A stretch of 64,000 nucleotides of DNA. Origin: Eretmocerus hayati. Lineage: Eukaryota; Arthropoda; Insecta; Hymenoptera; Aphelinidae. Shown here piece after piece: positions 21,758-34,162 of this stretch (the stretch's first letter is position 1; every line of letters starts with the position of its first letter). Both the position numbers and the translations under genes were made by a program. Where the stretch lies: positions 120,310,305 to 120,374,304 of the forward strand of contig CM056743.1 of NCBI GenBank assembly GCA_029851415.1, given 5' to 3'. The notes beneath the pieces are model-generated. The model saw nothing but the letters and a program-made list of their open reading frames with translations. It did no database searches and had not been told where the DNA came from.

Positions 21758-22914
21758 CAGTAGAATCCGGTTATAACGAGCAAATTTTACACCATCTAGT
21801 GTATGTGTAAGCCGGTCCGGCTATAACAATTCGGATATAACGAGCGAAAATTCTGGCAAAATTTGGTTTCGGCACCGGCTATACCGAGCAAATCGATGTG
21901 AACGCCGCGCCGTACGTGACTCCTCGAGGTAAACACGAGTATGAATGCAAATACACATGCGGTACAATTCTAGTGAGCAAAATGGATAGATTGAATACAA
22001 GGAAGAGACATTTCATGACGAATGCAGCCTCGTAAACTTTGAACGAGACTTTGAAGCAAAATTGAAATTTCTCGACTACAATTTTTCATCTTCCATCCCG
22101 TGCGAGATCCTGTGTATTTGTTCATTTTTTTTCTTTCGTGTGTTCAAAGGGCGTCTTCAATCAATGGACTATTAATACAACCGGGGTGGATCTCATGGGT
22201 TTCACATTTCATGTTTTATCGTCGCGAGTTTGAGATCCAGCCACTCACCTTAAATCTAATTCTCTCCGCATTTACCCGGGAATCATGCCCGTGGAGCGAG
22301 GGAATAAACTCCTGATGAGAGAAAACCTGCTCCGGAGAGTTCGGCACATGTATCATGCTACCTTTACGGTGCTCATGCCACATTTCATAAGCATGCACAT
22401 CGAAATTATAACAATTCATGCCTCCCGCTCACGTTGTTGAGGTGTAAGTGTCAACTAATCGATCAGAAAAGTCATCTTGTCTAGGTTGATTAGACCGAGA
22501 TGGGTAGTCACCCATCCAAGCACTAACCGCGCCCAACGATGCTTAACTCCGATGATCAGCCGAGCTGATACTCAGCAACCCCACCAACTGTGTCGGTTAT
22601 TTGTTCATTTGCATCTTGCAGTTTTTTGAATTCATGACAAATGCGAATTCTTAAATATTGTAAGTCTATACCATCAAGTGGACTAATGCACATCTACGTC
22701 ATTGTCGTCCTGTCATCGTATTCTGGATGTTAATCATCATTATAGTTATTTGAATTCTCGATAAAAGAGACTTTTTGAATTCAAGATTAGTTTTTTTTTT
22801 CATTAGCCAGGGGTAGTTATAACGAAATCATATGAATTTGGGCCTATTAATACGGAATCCGGTTATAACGAGCATTTTTCTTCCTTTGAAGCTCGTTATA
22901 ACTGGATTCTACTG
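21758..22914. mobile_element. Tigger/pogo-like element remnant, about 1.16 kb
   Basis: The left end CAGTAGAATCCGGTTATAAC is matched in inverse by the right end GTTATAACTGGATTCTACTG. The left end is preceded by TA. CAGTAG...TATAACGAG termini are characteristic of pogo/Tigger-type elements. Further copies of the TATAACGAGC motif follow inside both ends. No transposase frame survives, and a 5S-like segment lies inside. A run of C follows the right end. Confidence 0.65.
22485..22597 (-). pseudogene. 5S rRNA-derived sequence (pseudogene or SINE3-like)
   Basis: On the minus strand the piece reads AGTTAAGCATCGTTGGGCGC then GGTTAGTGCTTGGATGGGTG. These are the internal control region (box A to box C) of animal 5S rRNA. 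The 5' third and the 3' end differ from a normal 5S gene (the ...GCTCGGCTGATCATCGG part is recognisable, the closing stem is not). It is therefore a degenerate copy or the 5S-derived head of a SINE3-type element. It sits inside the Tigger-like element. Confidence 0.75.
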
Positions 22915-25012
22915 CCCCCCCCCCCCCCAATAACTCAAAAGAGACTCTTTTCATCGAACATGCGCGGAGTTATCTTTTGTATACTTTCAAAAAATGCACA
23001 AAAACGTCGGTAAACTTGCGCCATTCAAACGTACTCCAACCAAGATGTTCCAGGGTTTTTAAAAAAATCATGGTTTTTTCAAAAGATCGATACTTCTGTG
23101 GTCTTGTTCAATCGAAAATTGAGGAAAATAATTTACAAATGACAATTTTCTGAAAATTCTGGACTTTTTCAAATTAAGTGATGGTGAATGTCAGAGATGG
23201 TTTCCTATAAATTACAATAATCACCACCGGCGAAAACTTGAATTACGTGTACTCAAACTCCCAATTTACCTAGGACGAAACGTTTCTAAAACGTACGACA
23301 TTTGGTTGCGGTGGAAACTTTGGAACCTTCCGTTGGGCGCCTCCATAACGTTGCAGCAACGTCGTAGTCCCGGACAAATATCCGCAGTCGAATCGTTTCC
23401 ACTGAGTTTCATCGAGGTTGATATACATACATTGAGTACATATACGTTGTTATAGACATACACTGTTCATCCAAATAGGAAATATTAACTGGATCAAGGC
23501 AAGCAGTATTGATACAGGGTTTTTATTACTCACAAGATACAACAATGCAACTTCTAGGATAGCTGCATTATCACTAACAAAAAAATATGAATTGTAATGT
23601 TTATATGAATTCCATTGTGCGCAAATCCTCTAAAACCAGTGTCTAAGAAAAATATAATGAATTTGTATAAATCCATCTATTGTAAACAAGATAACAAAAC
23701 GAGGAGACTTCAGCGTAATAAAGCTGGACTCGCGGTAACTTTGTACAATTCCACACAATTATGCGATGTTGATCAAGCTTTAAAGTCTAATATTTCAATC
23801 TTCGCAAATAATGATTTCGAAATCGATTATGACTGTTTCACCAGCAATCGCAATGGTTTTCCAATGAGATACATTGATGCAACCGATGTAAAAGAAGAGT
23901 TCTCTCCGCATGGCATCTCAATTCATCTTTTTTTCCTTTAGTAGGTGTGTCGAATTATCATGGCTTAGAAATTCATCTAGCTATAAGATATTCACTATCA
24001 GAATAATTTCAATGTATTATTCTGATTTTCCCTAAATCATTCCACCATTGAATTTATCTACAAGACTGGGTATGTAAGTTCAAACTATTTGATCATGGTT
24101 TTCTTGTCAGATCTATCTCCTGGAAGACAAGTACTACTGTTGTTGATAAGCCATGTTGGGACAGAAGCTTTTTAGGAGCTAGCAAATTTTCACACAGATA
24201 AATTTGCACAAAGTAGATGTGGCTTTCTAAATTTGCCAGAAGCAGGTGAATCTGACAGACAGAAATTGATCGGTTCACTTTTGATTTTGTTGGGATAGCC
24301 AATCCAAACGTTTCCTTCAGGATGTAAGCAGGAACGTTTTATTCACGCCTTCGTCAATTCATTTCTGATGGAAGTTTGACGAAAGTTCCGTCAAAAACCT
24401 AGCTCAACTCGTACGAGAGTGCATGAATAATTTCAAGTAATTGAAAAAATATTAATTTTACTTTTTTTTTCTTTTCTTAGTAAAGTAACAAAACACCGGA
24501 GTATCGCTTTCCCATTCTCATAACCTGGACACGAGCACACTCATCTAGAATAAATTTCCAATAAGAAATATGACTCGGAGCAATACATTTTGACATCATT
24601 ATCATATAACTTTGAGCGAGAATAGTCAAGCGGTTTGCTGGTATCGCCGAGTACGAGAAATTCATCTTATCAATTAGCTCTTATGCAATTTTGTAAATCA
24701 TTGTCTTGAAATCAAAATTTGAAAGTCGGACGGTTTTCTCGTTTTATATGTGGCGTGATTTAAGGCTAATACTTTTGAAAAAATTTTGGAACAACTGACC
24801 CGAAGTTGTCATTTAGGAGGGAAGAAACTTTCCACAATTGCTCTTGGACAAGTTTTAAAGATATATCTACTACCTCAAAAAAACTGTTTGCTTTAACTGC
24901 ATGTTTTGAGATTTTTCTGAATTCACCACTATAACAAAACGTAACATTGATGATCTGCAAATATGATATTCTGAGATAAATTATAAAAATAGCGAGAATG
25001 TTTTCTTTCTTT
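22915..25012. other. intergenic region downstream of the RRM/F-box gene
   Basis: A plus-strand frame of 108 codons at 23615-23941 (start MCANPLKPVSKK) has ordinary amino-acid usage and could be an exon or a decayed gene piece. It has no recognised domain and no convincing splice partner. The rest is AT-rich with no visible feature. Confidence 0.3.
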
Positions 25013-28000
25013 TCAGAAAAAGAAGAATTCTTCATCACTATCTTCATCCCTATAGTATTCATAATAATTGTGATGCATATCCTCATCGCTATCGTTAGCA
25101 AAGAATGAATCATAATCATCTAAGTCATCATCAATATCATATAACTCATCTGGAAAAAATTCATATTCATCGTGGTCAAAGTCAGGTCTCAAATACGGTT
25201 CTGATAAATCAACATCTACCACTTGTAAAAATGGAGAGACCCGAGTTATTTCATTGACTTTCACTTTTGTATCTCCGATGTACATTCTCAACACGACGTT
25301 GTTAGTACGATTTGTAGTCGCATTGATTGCGGCTTCGATCAGTTCATTGGATACTTCGTTACATCCCGATAGATCCAACAATTCAATTTGATGTGATTCT
25401 TCTATCAAATTACAGAGTCCCTCATTTTTCAAATTTGGGCAGCCGCGGCAGTGCATTGTGCGTAAATTCGGCATATCGACTAAAACTGTGTCAGTGATTT
25501 TCCCCAAGTAATTCACTGATAAATGTTGGAGTTTTGGTAGAGAAACTATGCTTGCCAGGCCCGCATTGGTCACTGATTGACAAGCTGAAATGAAACATAA
25601 GTATTGGTCAAAGTATTGTTTACTATAGATCGTTATATCTCATCGTTATATCTTTTTTCGACAAATAGCGTATTCTGATACAGCTTGGGGTAAAGTACAG
25701 CCAAAAGTTTCAGATAATTCTGATTCAGACATTAATTCTGTTCAAAATTTTACGGCCCTGCTTTTTAACATCTGTGCTTGGTCCATTTAAGAAGATGTCG
25801 GATACCAACATAATCAAGTTCTCATATATCTCCGCAAATTTTCGAAATATCGTATCAATTACTTGTAATACCGATTCTAAGAACCTAAAAGGATCGGCGT
25901 TACTTTCTAGATTTTCAATACCATAAAAGAATCCAAAAATTTGAGAAATCAGCGATGTCAGTGAGCGTACAATGCTGACAAGAATCCAGCATCACCTTGA
26001 GAAATGTTCCAATTTATTGGTATTATCTCAACGCCTTGGCTTTCTCGGTTCTATTTCCTGCGATCTTGTACTTCGCGCGCCACCGTTTCTTCGCACCCGC
26101 ACTTTGCTATTCATCGCAAGGTTCTTGATTCCTTTTTTTTTTCATTGGAATCTACGAATACGGGCTTCTAATGAGAAACTCAGTTCCAATAAATGTAGTG
26201 GTTTTTTTTATGTTGAGAGAAATGTGCCATTCAACTTGGCTATCATGCCTCAGAGTACTCGCGAGGACGTCGTGCGGCCCCGCGTCTGGCTCGGCATGCT
26301 CGCGGCGTGACCTGCGAACGAGATCGGAGTGTACAATGATGTTGTGCACGTTACCGCGGTGACGCGCAGGACAGTCCTAGATGTGACCGGTTCCTCGAAA
26401 CTATCTTGGAAGCCGCGATAATGTTTTGATTTCCTTGTTGTCATCTCAATATTCTGGAAATAGGACCGCGGAAATCAACCACAGAAAAAATTTCAATTAA
26501 CAAGCGGGCTATCAATCTTTATTTGTTCGGGGGCTTGAAACAGAACTGCCAATACGGGAATAAATTTTTCGAAATTGTGGCCTCGGCACTTTTCAATCTT
26601 CCCTGGTTCCCATCACTAGAGACCGTACTTTTGTGCAGTAAAAGATTGAAAAAACGCCATCACATGCAGCCAACCCGTATAAAAAAAATATCCCACTTGT
26701 AAGTGGCCAAAGTAAGTAGGAAATTCGCCACTTCGATTACCACTTAGACCATGTTGGTAATTTGGAACCTTTCCTGCCCATTTAGCCTAAGTGGTGAAAG
26801 CCTTGTCCCACATAGACCAGGTGGGTAGAAACTTACGCGGGACTTTTTCTACGTGAAATATATACAGATTTTGCCCACGTCCTCAGCCATGCAGGTTGTA
26901 GATGGTTTTTTGACTCCTCGTGGCTGGGCAAAATCTGAGGTTTTACCCACCTGGCAACTACCTACACACACCATAAGTAGAGAGGCCTAACTAGGTAAGA
27001 TTTTTGTTTTGAAAACCGATAAAAATAATTATTTGGGTAGATATTTTGAAAATTCTGAATTGACTTTTGTTCAGTTACAAGCTTGTTTGCTCAGAAAATT
27101 CAATTCAGAAATTTTCATGTTTCGAATTGAATCAAAGCTTTGTGATATTTGGTGAATCTGACTTCATTAAGTCGATAGTTCTTGTGAGAAATGAGTTATT
27201 GGAAGAATATTTAGAATTCTTCCTGCGAACTGTGTAAATTTAGTAGTGACAAGTGAGATACACATTCCATAACAGGCGCGGTTCATTAGCTGTAAAATGA
27301 AATATCAATGACGCTTGAAATCATTCGATCTCGTGCTGTTGATGAGCCGTTCGTATTGACGATGGTACAATAATGGTATGTGAGCGATATATATTCTACG
27401 GCCAAGCAAAATTTTCGAGACGATTCAAGTTCGGAAAAAAGATGTATGAGTTCAATATCAACGTATCGTTAGCCTCTTTTTTTCAGATCTGCATCATTTT
27501 CCTTGAAATTATAACTCAACTCAATTTCTCGTTCAATTCGGATTCCATAAAAAAATCGTTCAATTGATATAGAGGTTGAACAACCTGAATTCGAAACTTG
27601 ATTTTTAATGAACCGTATTCATCTTTTTTGAGACGAAGCCCCGACTGAACCCCCTGCCGCCTCTCTCTTCCCCCTTCACACGTTATCCATTTTTTGCACT
27701 CATTGCAAAGAATAGTGTACGTAACACGCGCCAGGAGTTGCCGCACGCGTTGCCTAGAGTCCGGCGGCCGAGCATGGTTCCGTAGCATTTTGGATGTGAC
27801 CGGACAAAAGTTGATTATTCCCATGTATTTTGACCCGCTGAATCCGATTTTCGATGGTGGAAAGTCGGAAAACTGGGCCGAAAATTGTTATTAACAAATT
27901 ATTGTTAACAACTGTAAAATGCACTTTTTCGCGCCGGAAAATTTTTTTTTATATTTTTTTGCGTATTTCAAACAAAAAAGGTCTCTACAAAAATTCCCTG

Positions 28001-31000
28001 AAAATGCACTGTTTTCCCGTGAAAAATTCGCAAAGTTTCAAAAAACACGATTTTTACAATTTTGCAACAATTATTGCTCGGACGTGAAGAGGAATTTTTT
28101 GATCCACCAAGGCGCAAATTACTCCTTGAAGCCTCTCCTATTGATGAAAACCCAAAAAAGTCAGTACGCTACACCCCATGTGAGTGAGAATGGCGAGACC
28201 GACTCCCTATTTTCGGTGCATTCTCTTGCTACATGGATATACTTACCCATGCCTGAATTCGCGTCTTGATCCTCTTTCGTGCACTTCGTGCGCTATTTCG
28301 AACGCAGGCAAATAATGTCTCGTATCTTGGCGTACGTAGACATGGGAGAATCTTGGAAAAGTCTTGGGAAATTCCGGAAAAATCACTGTAAAAACTCTGT
28401 GTGATCTAGGTTCTAATCGAACATGAACACCGTGACGTTGTTGACTTGCGAAATTCAGGTCATTCTGAGAATATGCGAGATTTATCAATATCCTTGACGT
28501 TAGATTTTCATCATTCGGGTGGAATTAGTATTTAATTAGAATCTCAACCTCTTAAACCCAATACCGAGTCGCATGATGAACAAAATAGAATCGACGCAAC
28601 CGTACTTATGCAACTAAATAGGTATCAGGGACAAAAACTCGGATAGAAGACTTCCGTGTACACTGGGGTACCACCTGCACTGTCCAGCATAAGCTCACTT
28701 CACGACCTTGCTGTCTCACTTATTTTCTATCTTGATCAACGAGTGCGAGTGAGACAGCGCGATGTCGAGCTTGGACAGTTCATGTTGTCCCTGAGTGTAC
28801 ATACCGAGGTGAATATTTGTATGATAATTGACCATGGAATCATGAGGATGCTATGCTATACTTGCATGTCTGACCTATTTGACTGAGCATCTAGATCCAC
28901 GAGTACGGTTGCGTCGATTCTATTTTGTTCATCATACGACGCGGTGTTGGGTTTAAGAGGTTGGGATTGTAATTAAATACTAATTCCACCCGAATTAATG
29001 AGATCTAACGTCAAGATTATTGATAAATCTTGCATATTTTCAGAATGCCCTGAATTTTGCAAGTCAACAAGGTCATAGCGTTCATGTTCGATTAGAACCA
29101 ATTTTACCTAGTTCACACAAGTTTTTACAGTGAATTTTCCGGAATTTTCCAAGACTTTTCCAAGATTCTCCCATGTCCAGGTACGCCAAGATACGAGACA
29201 TTGTTTGTCTGCGTTCGAAGATAGCGCACGAAGTGCACGAAAGGGGATCGAGACGGGAATTCAGGCATGGGTAAGTATATCTATATAGCGAGAGAATGCA
29301 CCAAAAATAGGGGGTCGGTCTCGCCGTTCTTACCCACATGGGGTGTAGCATACTGACTTTTTTGGGGTTTCCATCAATAGAAGAGGCTTCAAGGAGTAAT
29401 TTGCGCCTTGGTGGATCAAAAAATTCCTCTTCACGTCCGAGCAATAATTGTTGCAAAGTTGTAAAAATCGTGTTTTTTGAAACTTTGCGAATTTTTCACG
29501 GGAAAACAGTGCATTTTCAGGAAATTTTTGTAGAGACCTTTTTTGTTTGAAATACGCCAAAAAATATAAAAAAAATTTTCCCGGCGCGAAAAAGTGCATC
29601 TTACAGTTGTTAACAATAATCTGTTAATAACAATCTTCAGCCCAGTTTTCCGACTTTCCACCATCGAAAATCGGATTCAGCGGGTCAAAATACATGGGAA
29701 AAATCAACTTTTGTCCGGTCACATCCAAAATGCTACGGAACCATGCTCGGCCGCCGGACTACTACTCGCACAAGAAATAACATTCACGCGCTCTTTCAAC
29801 AACTTGTGCGGAAATCGCCCTTTTCACACTTGTTGCGTAATGTCCCATTTTCTCACAAGAACTGGAGTTAATTAATGTGTATTATTTCGTAATCGCGATA
29901 GATATCGAAAACTTTTTGACCCTAGATTTGCGTCCTCTGACGATCGTTAAGGGAGAAAGATTCATTGATTGAGGAAAATCCCATGAGCTCTTGTATAGCA
30001 GCTGATATTGTTCGAACAACATACTCACAACTTATATCCACATTCGTCAGCAGTTTGCATCGCGTTCCCACCAGCTTCAAGAACTCATCGTGGACTGTGA
30101 CGTTTTGAGCAACATCCAGAGTGTCAAGGTTCACCAATCCAGCCAAGGTTAACATAGCAGGTTGACTAACCATCGGGTAATAGTCGCGCAGGTGAAGAAT
30201 TTTCAAACTAGATGAACATTGACTGATAGCTTTCACTGCTTGATCATTGAAACTGACACATTTTTCTAAAGATAGAGTTTCTAAATTCTTGAGCGGTCTA
30301 ATCGCCTGTATCATCATGAAAATTGATCAATAAAGTTCAAAAAATTGATCTCAAAAAAGTTATAACCCATGTACTCACAGTCTCAAAGTGACAAGGCGAT
30401 ACGTTGGTACATTCTGAGAGAGTGATGGATCTCATGGAATCTGCTGGGAGACTCAGAAAACATTTCCCTAATATTGAATTTTGCAAGATCTTCACAGACT
30501 GTAATCTTTTATTCTTGGCAAATAACTGTGACAAATCATTATCACATGCTGTTGTACAGTGTCCAAGACTGAAGTCTGTGATGTTCATACAATTTTCAGC
30601 TAAGGCTTTTATGCCTGCTGGCGACACGTTTATCGCTGTGACATCAATATACTGTAAATTAGGGCAAAATCTGCCTATCACGGAAAGAGTGCTTTTGCTC
30701 AATTTCTCTGTTTTTTTTGATAGATCAATATGCGTTATGAATTGACCACATCGTAATAGCACTTTTCGGAGGGTAGGTGTATCGATGCTCTTATGAACCA
30801 CAGCCTTGAACCCCCATGTTGGTCTTGTGAGATCTAATTTCTTGAATGTCCGCCACGATTCTGGGCAAATATCTTTCCACCGTCTGCAAACTTTAATGTT
30901 CTCCATTTAATATTTTAAATGCATCAAATATCAGCTGATGGCTCTCAACTTCATGGTTGAAACTATACTTTCTTCTACCTCAACGATCAACTGTGCCGGA

Positions 31001-32799
31001 AAAGTAAGAAATATTATACGGAAAATGATAACCGTATAAATTTACCAAAGAGACAAATATTCCAAGTTCGGGTTTGAAGAACAGAAATGGAATCCTCTGA
31101 GTAATGAAATAAATTTCCAGCTATTGATACAACTAGAATCAAAAAGTATTTCGAACAAACCGGAATTGAAGTCATTTTGTGGGAGATGATAAGTACAGTA
31201 CCCGTCGAAATTCATGGAACACGCATACCTTCACTAAAACAGCGATTACTCGGACGTCCTTGGGTCTACGGCAATTTTACAAAAAGCGTTCGAAAGATGA
31301 GAAAAAAATCTATCAATTCATGTTCTTTAAAATATTTTTTGCCGCGAAATTCATGGTTTTAATTGGCTCCGAAAAACGAAAAATTTTCCATCTCAGTCAA
31401 TCATCGATAATTTGTCGGGAAATTATGATAGTGCAAAAATCTTTGTGGGATCTTGTAGCTCTTTCCAAGACCTTCAAAATCGTTTTTTAAACATTATTCT
31501 ACGAATTGTTCCACCCGAGTTACGAGCGATCAAAAGAGAGCAAATTCACACGTGTTGAGGGTAGCGGAGATACGAAAAAAAATACGTAATCCACGATTTC
31601 GACGTAAAATCTTCTAAAAATTATACAACATAAATCAGTTATGTGTTTTAGAACGCACTCGAAACGACCTCAGACAGTTTGAAGAAGAAAAAGCTCATAC
31701 CTCTAGATCACCAGTACCCTCGACCCGCGCCAACTTCTCTTTGCCAGATCGCTCGTAACTCGGGTGGAAACAAGCGTAGAATAATGTATAAAAAACGATT
31801 TTGAAGGTCTTGAAAAGAGCTGCAAGATTCCACAAGGATTTTTGCGCTATCATGATTTCCCAATGGATGGTCGATGATTGACTGAGATGGAAAATTTTTC
31901 GTTTTTCGGAGCCAATTAAAACCAAGAATTTTGCGGCAAAAAATATTTTAAAGGACATGGATTGATAGATTTTTTTCTCATCTTTCAAATGCTTTTTGAA
32001 AAATTGCCGTAGACCCAAGGGCGTCGGAGCAGTCGCTGTTTTAGTGAAGGTATGCGTGTTCCATTAATTTCGACGGGTACTGTACATCTTACTCTTACAT
32101 ACCTCCTTCAACTCTCACGCGATCTATAATAGGTAGATAAGTAAATATGTGCATCAGACAGTCATCATTTAGTTTATGAATTTCTGCCCCATCCAATATG
32201 TAGCTCCTAGTTTCCTCTTTGAGTGACTCTTGGACTTTTTTATTCTTCACTTCAATGCTGTCGGGTTGATGCCACGAGTCTGCTGGCATCACTCTCAAGT
32301 CTCGATTGTGAATATGAATCTTTTTTCGATGCCCATCTTTTGTTGCTCTGCAATCAAAACATCAAGAATTTTATGATGTCTAGAGAATTCTTTTTGAAGA
32401 TCATGAAAGATCGTATTTTCTACACACCTCAGAGCATCTTCAACACTGTTGAAAGTTACAAAAGCATAATTACTCTTTCCTGGATTCCTTCTGATATAGC
32501 AACAATCTAATTTACCATACGACGAAAAAACGCGAATAAGATCTTTGAAAGTTGTCTGTGAAGCGAATTTTGATTGTAAGTCAGATATAGATAATTATCC
32601 AAGTAATCTAAATTTTGATCTGATTGATGATTCTCTGCAACATTGACTACTTACTCTTTGGGCTAAATTACCAACAAACAATTTTCTTATTGGTACACCA
32701 TCAACAGTGTGAGGTTTAAAATCTTCTACGTCACCTGAGTAGTAATCATCTGAAAGAATATTCATGCTTAAGAATGGATCAAATTCAACAAAAAGGTAC
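25013..32799 (-). CDS. RNA-recognition motif + F-box + leucine-rich-repeat protein
   Basis: Six exons (32655-32799, 32428-32555, 32103-32347, 30379-30890, 30029-30305, 25013-25584) join in phase. Starting at ATG 32765 gives 614 residues; exon 1 may instead begin at an acceptor at 32799 with an earlier start upstream. The N-terminus is an RRM: RNP2-like KLFVGNL and RNP1-like KSNYAFVTF. An F-box follows (HKLNDDCLMHIFTYLPIIDR, then VCRRWKDI). After that come leucine-rich repeats (for example HIDLSKK, LHLRDYYP, LDLSGCNEVS) and a highly acidic Asp/Glu tail ending EEFFFF. F-box proteins link substrates to SCF ubiquitin ligases; an RRM in the same chain suggests RNA-linked targeting. I recall a similar architecture in proteins annotated as putative RNA-binding protein EEED8.10, but cannot verify it here. 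The acceptor of exon 4 has an alternative at AAATGGAG. Confidence 0.85.
25585..27759 (-). other. F-box gene intron 5, distal part
   Basis: This is part of a 4.4-kb intron. Between 26690 and 27000 is a repeat-like block with AAGTGG/CCACTT and CCCACCTGG motifs in both orientations, probably a decayed MITE. Nothing else is recognised. Confidence 0.4.
27760..29758. repeat. 2-kb palindromic element in an F-box gene intron
   Basis: Arms of about 850 bp (27760-28610 and 28908-29758) are symmetrical about 28759. The outer ends are TCCGGCGGCCGAGCATGG and its complement. The centre (28650-28805) holds smaller hairpins. Arm identity is high but with scattered substitutions and small indels. The flanks carry TTGCCGCACGCGTTG on the left and TTGTGCGGAAATCGCCC on the right, wording shared with the arrays at 49740-49995. 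Mirror ORFs in the arms are artefacts of the palindrome. Confidence 0.8.
31196..32082. mobile_element. mariner/Tc1-like foldback MITE, 887 bp, TA target
   Basis: The termini are CAGTACCCGTCGAAATT and its complement, flanked on each side by TA (31194-31195 and 32083-32084). Most of the element is two long inverted arms around a centre near 31640. No transposase is encoded. It lies in intron 3 of the F-box gene, and its right end is only 18 bp from the splice donor of exon 3. Confidence 0.85.
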
Positions 32800-33297
32800 C
32801 TATGCAATCAGTTATGGTTATTTTTTGGCGGAAATAAATGTATTACAAAATGTTATTCAAATCAATGTACCCATTGCATCGATGTCCAAAAGGAGGAAAG
32901 GTTTTGATGCAGAACCATTAGTCTTCACAAAATTAGAGCCTGTATCATTTTGGAACGAGATACAAAGAAATTCCAACTCAGAGATAGATGTTAATTATGC
33001 ACTTTTTTTACAACGACTTTGACAAGTTCATTTTTCTTGTTTACAGTCTGAAGTCAGTTCAATGAAAGTATGAGAAGAAAGTAGAGTTCATTTTTTTCAA
33101 GCAAGAAGTTGGTACGTTACCAAGGACAAAACCAAATAGGTTGTAATAAACTCTCTGACAAAGCACATACTCTTACCATAAGCAAGTCATAGATATCAAA
33201 ATTCAACAAAGAATTATACACATTACAGGGCTGAATAATTTTCTGGTAATGTACTTAGTTCAAACAACTTGGTTGTGAACTAAATACAAAAAATACT

Positions 33298-33913
33298 TTA
33301 TATTAAATGACACAACGAACCATCTGCATTGGCGGACCATAGCCTCTGGAGGATGTTACAAAGGCCCTCGCTCAATTGATCCTCCATCATGAATGACTGC
33401 AACCCTTGAGGGCCTTGAGTCACTTACTAGAAAAGGTAAAGTCCCACAGTTCTATTAGAGCCTGAAAATACCAGAACAGTTGTCAATTAGTGTTAAATTG
33501 AGGCTGGTGCAGACGACTTTTGCAAACAAGGATCAGATTAGATGCCTCTTGTTGACTTTATAGTCATGATGGCAAAGTGAGGATTGTGAATCGGAGAGCA
33601 GCCATGATTCAAAGAAAACGGGGAGCATCATCCTCCCAGAAAAAACTGGGTGTCTACAGTATTGTCAAAGTATTAGTGCAGCATATTGTTAATGTCAAAA
33701 GCTATGAGGACAGATTACAAACCTTTGGGGTTGTGTCAGTTTGAAGCCACTAAAATTTTACAAATTCAAAATGCAGCATCTATAGGCAGCGTACCATTCT
33801 CGAAAATGCTGAAGCTCGTAGTCGCTGGAGGTGTAATGAGAATAAACCTGCAGAGTTTTGAGTGTTTTGACCCCCACAAGCACCCCAGATACTCTTTGTG
33901 CTGAGGTGCTCAT
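33298..33913 (-). CDS. candidate two-exon small protein (54 aa), unrecognised
   Basis: Exon 33848-33913 encodes 22 codons beginning MSTSAQRVSG and ends CTGCAG|GTTTAT. Exon 33298-33396 follows acceptor GGTTGCAG and encodes 32 codons beginning SFMMEDQLSE, then a stop. Both junctions are phase 0, so they join without a break. The residues look like ordinary protein and the region is more GC-rich than its surroundings. However, the product is very short, the donor is weak and I recognise no family. An exon in between could be missing. On the plus strand, 33556-33743 is also open, so strand is uncertain. Confidence 0.25.
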
Positions 33914-34162
33914 CAGCTTCCACTCAACTCCTCGAGCGATGGCCACTCAATCGTTTCACGTTTATTATAGAAAAATGTTTCGTGATCCCTATCAAATCAC
34001 ACCATACTTTGCTTCTTGTCAAGTAAACTAAGGAATAATCCGCGAATCCCTGTTTACGTGCCCAGTACATATACAGCGAACGGATACGGCCCTACTGCAT
34101 GCATGCGGCTATGCCTTTATTCACCTTTATTAGCCTCACGCTACGCTATACATTACAATATA

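Noticed and set aside
27854..29664. Pairs of similar frames around 27.9-28.3 and 29.3-29.7 kb
   Set aside because: They are mirror copies in the arms of the palindrome, with low-complexity Lys/Phe-rich translation.
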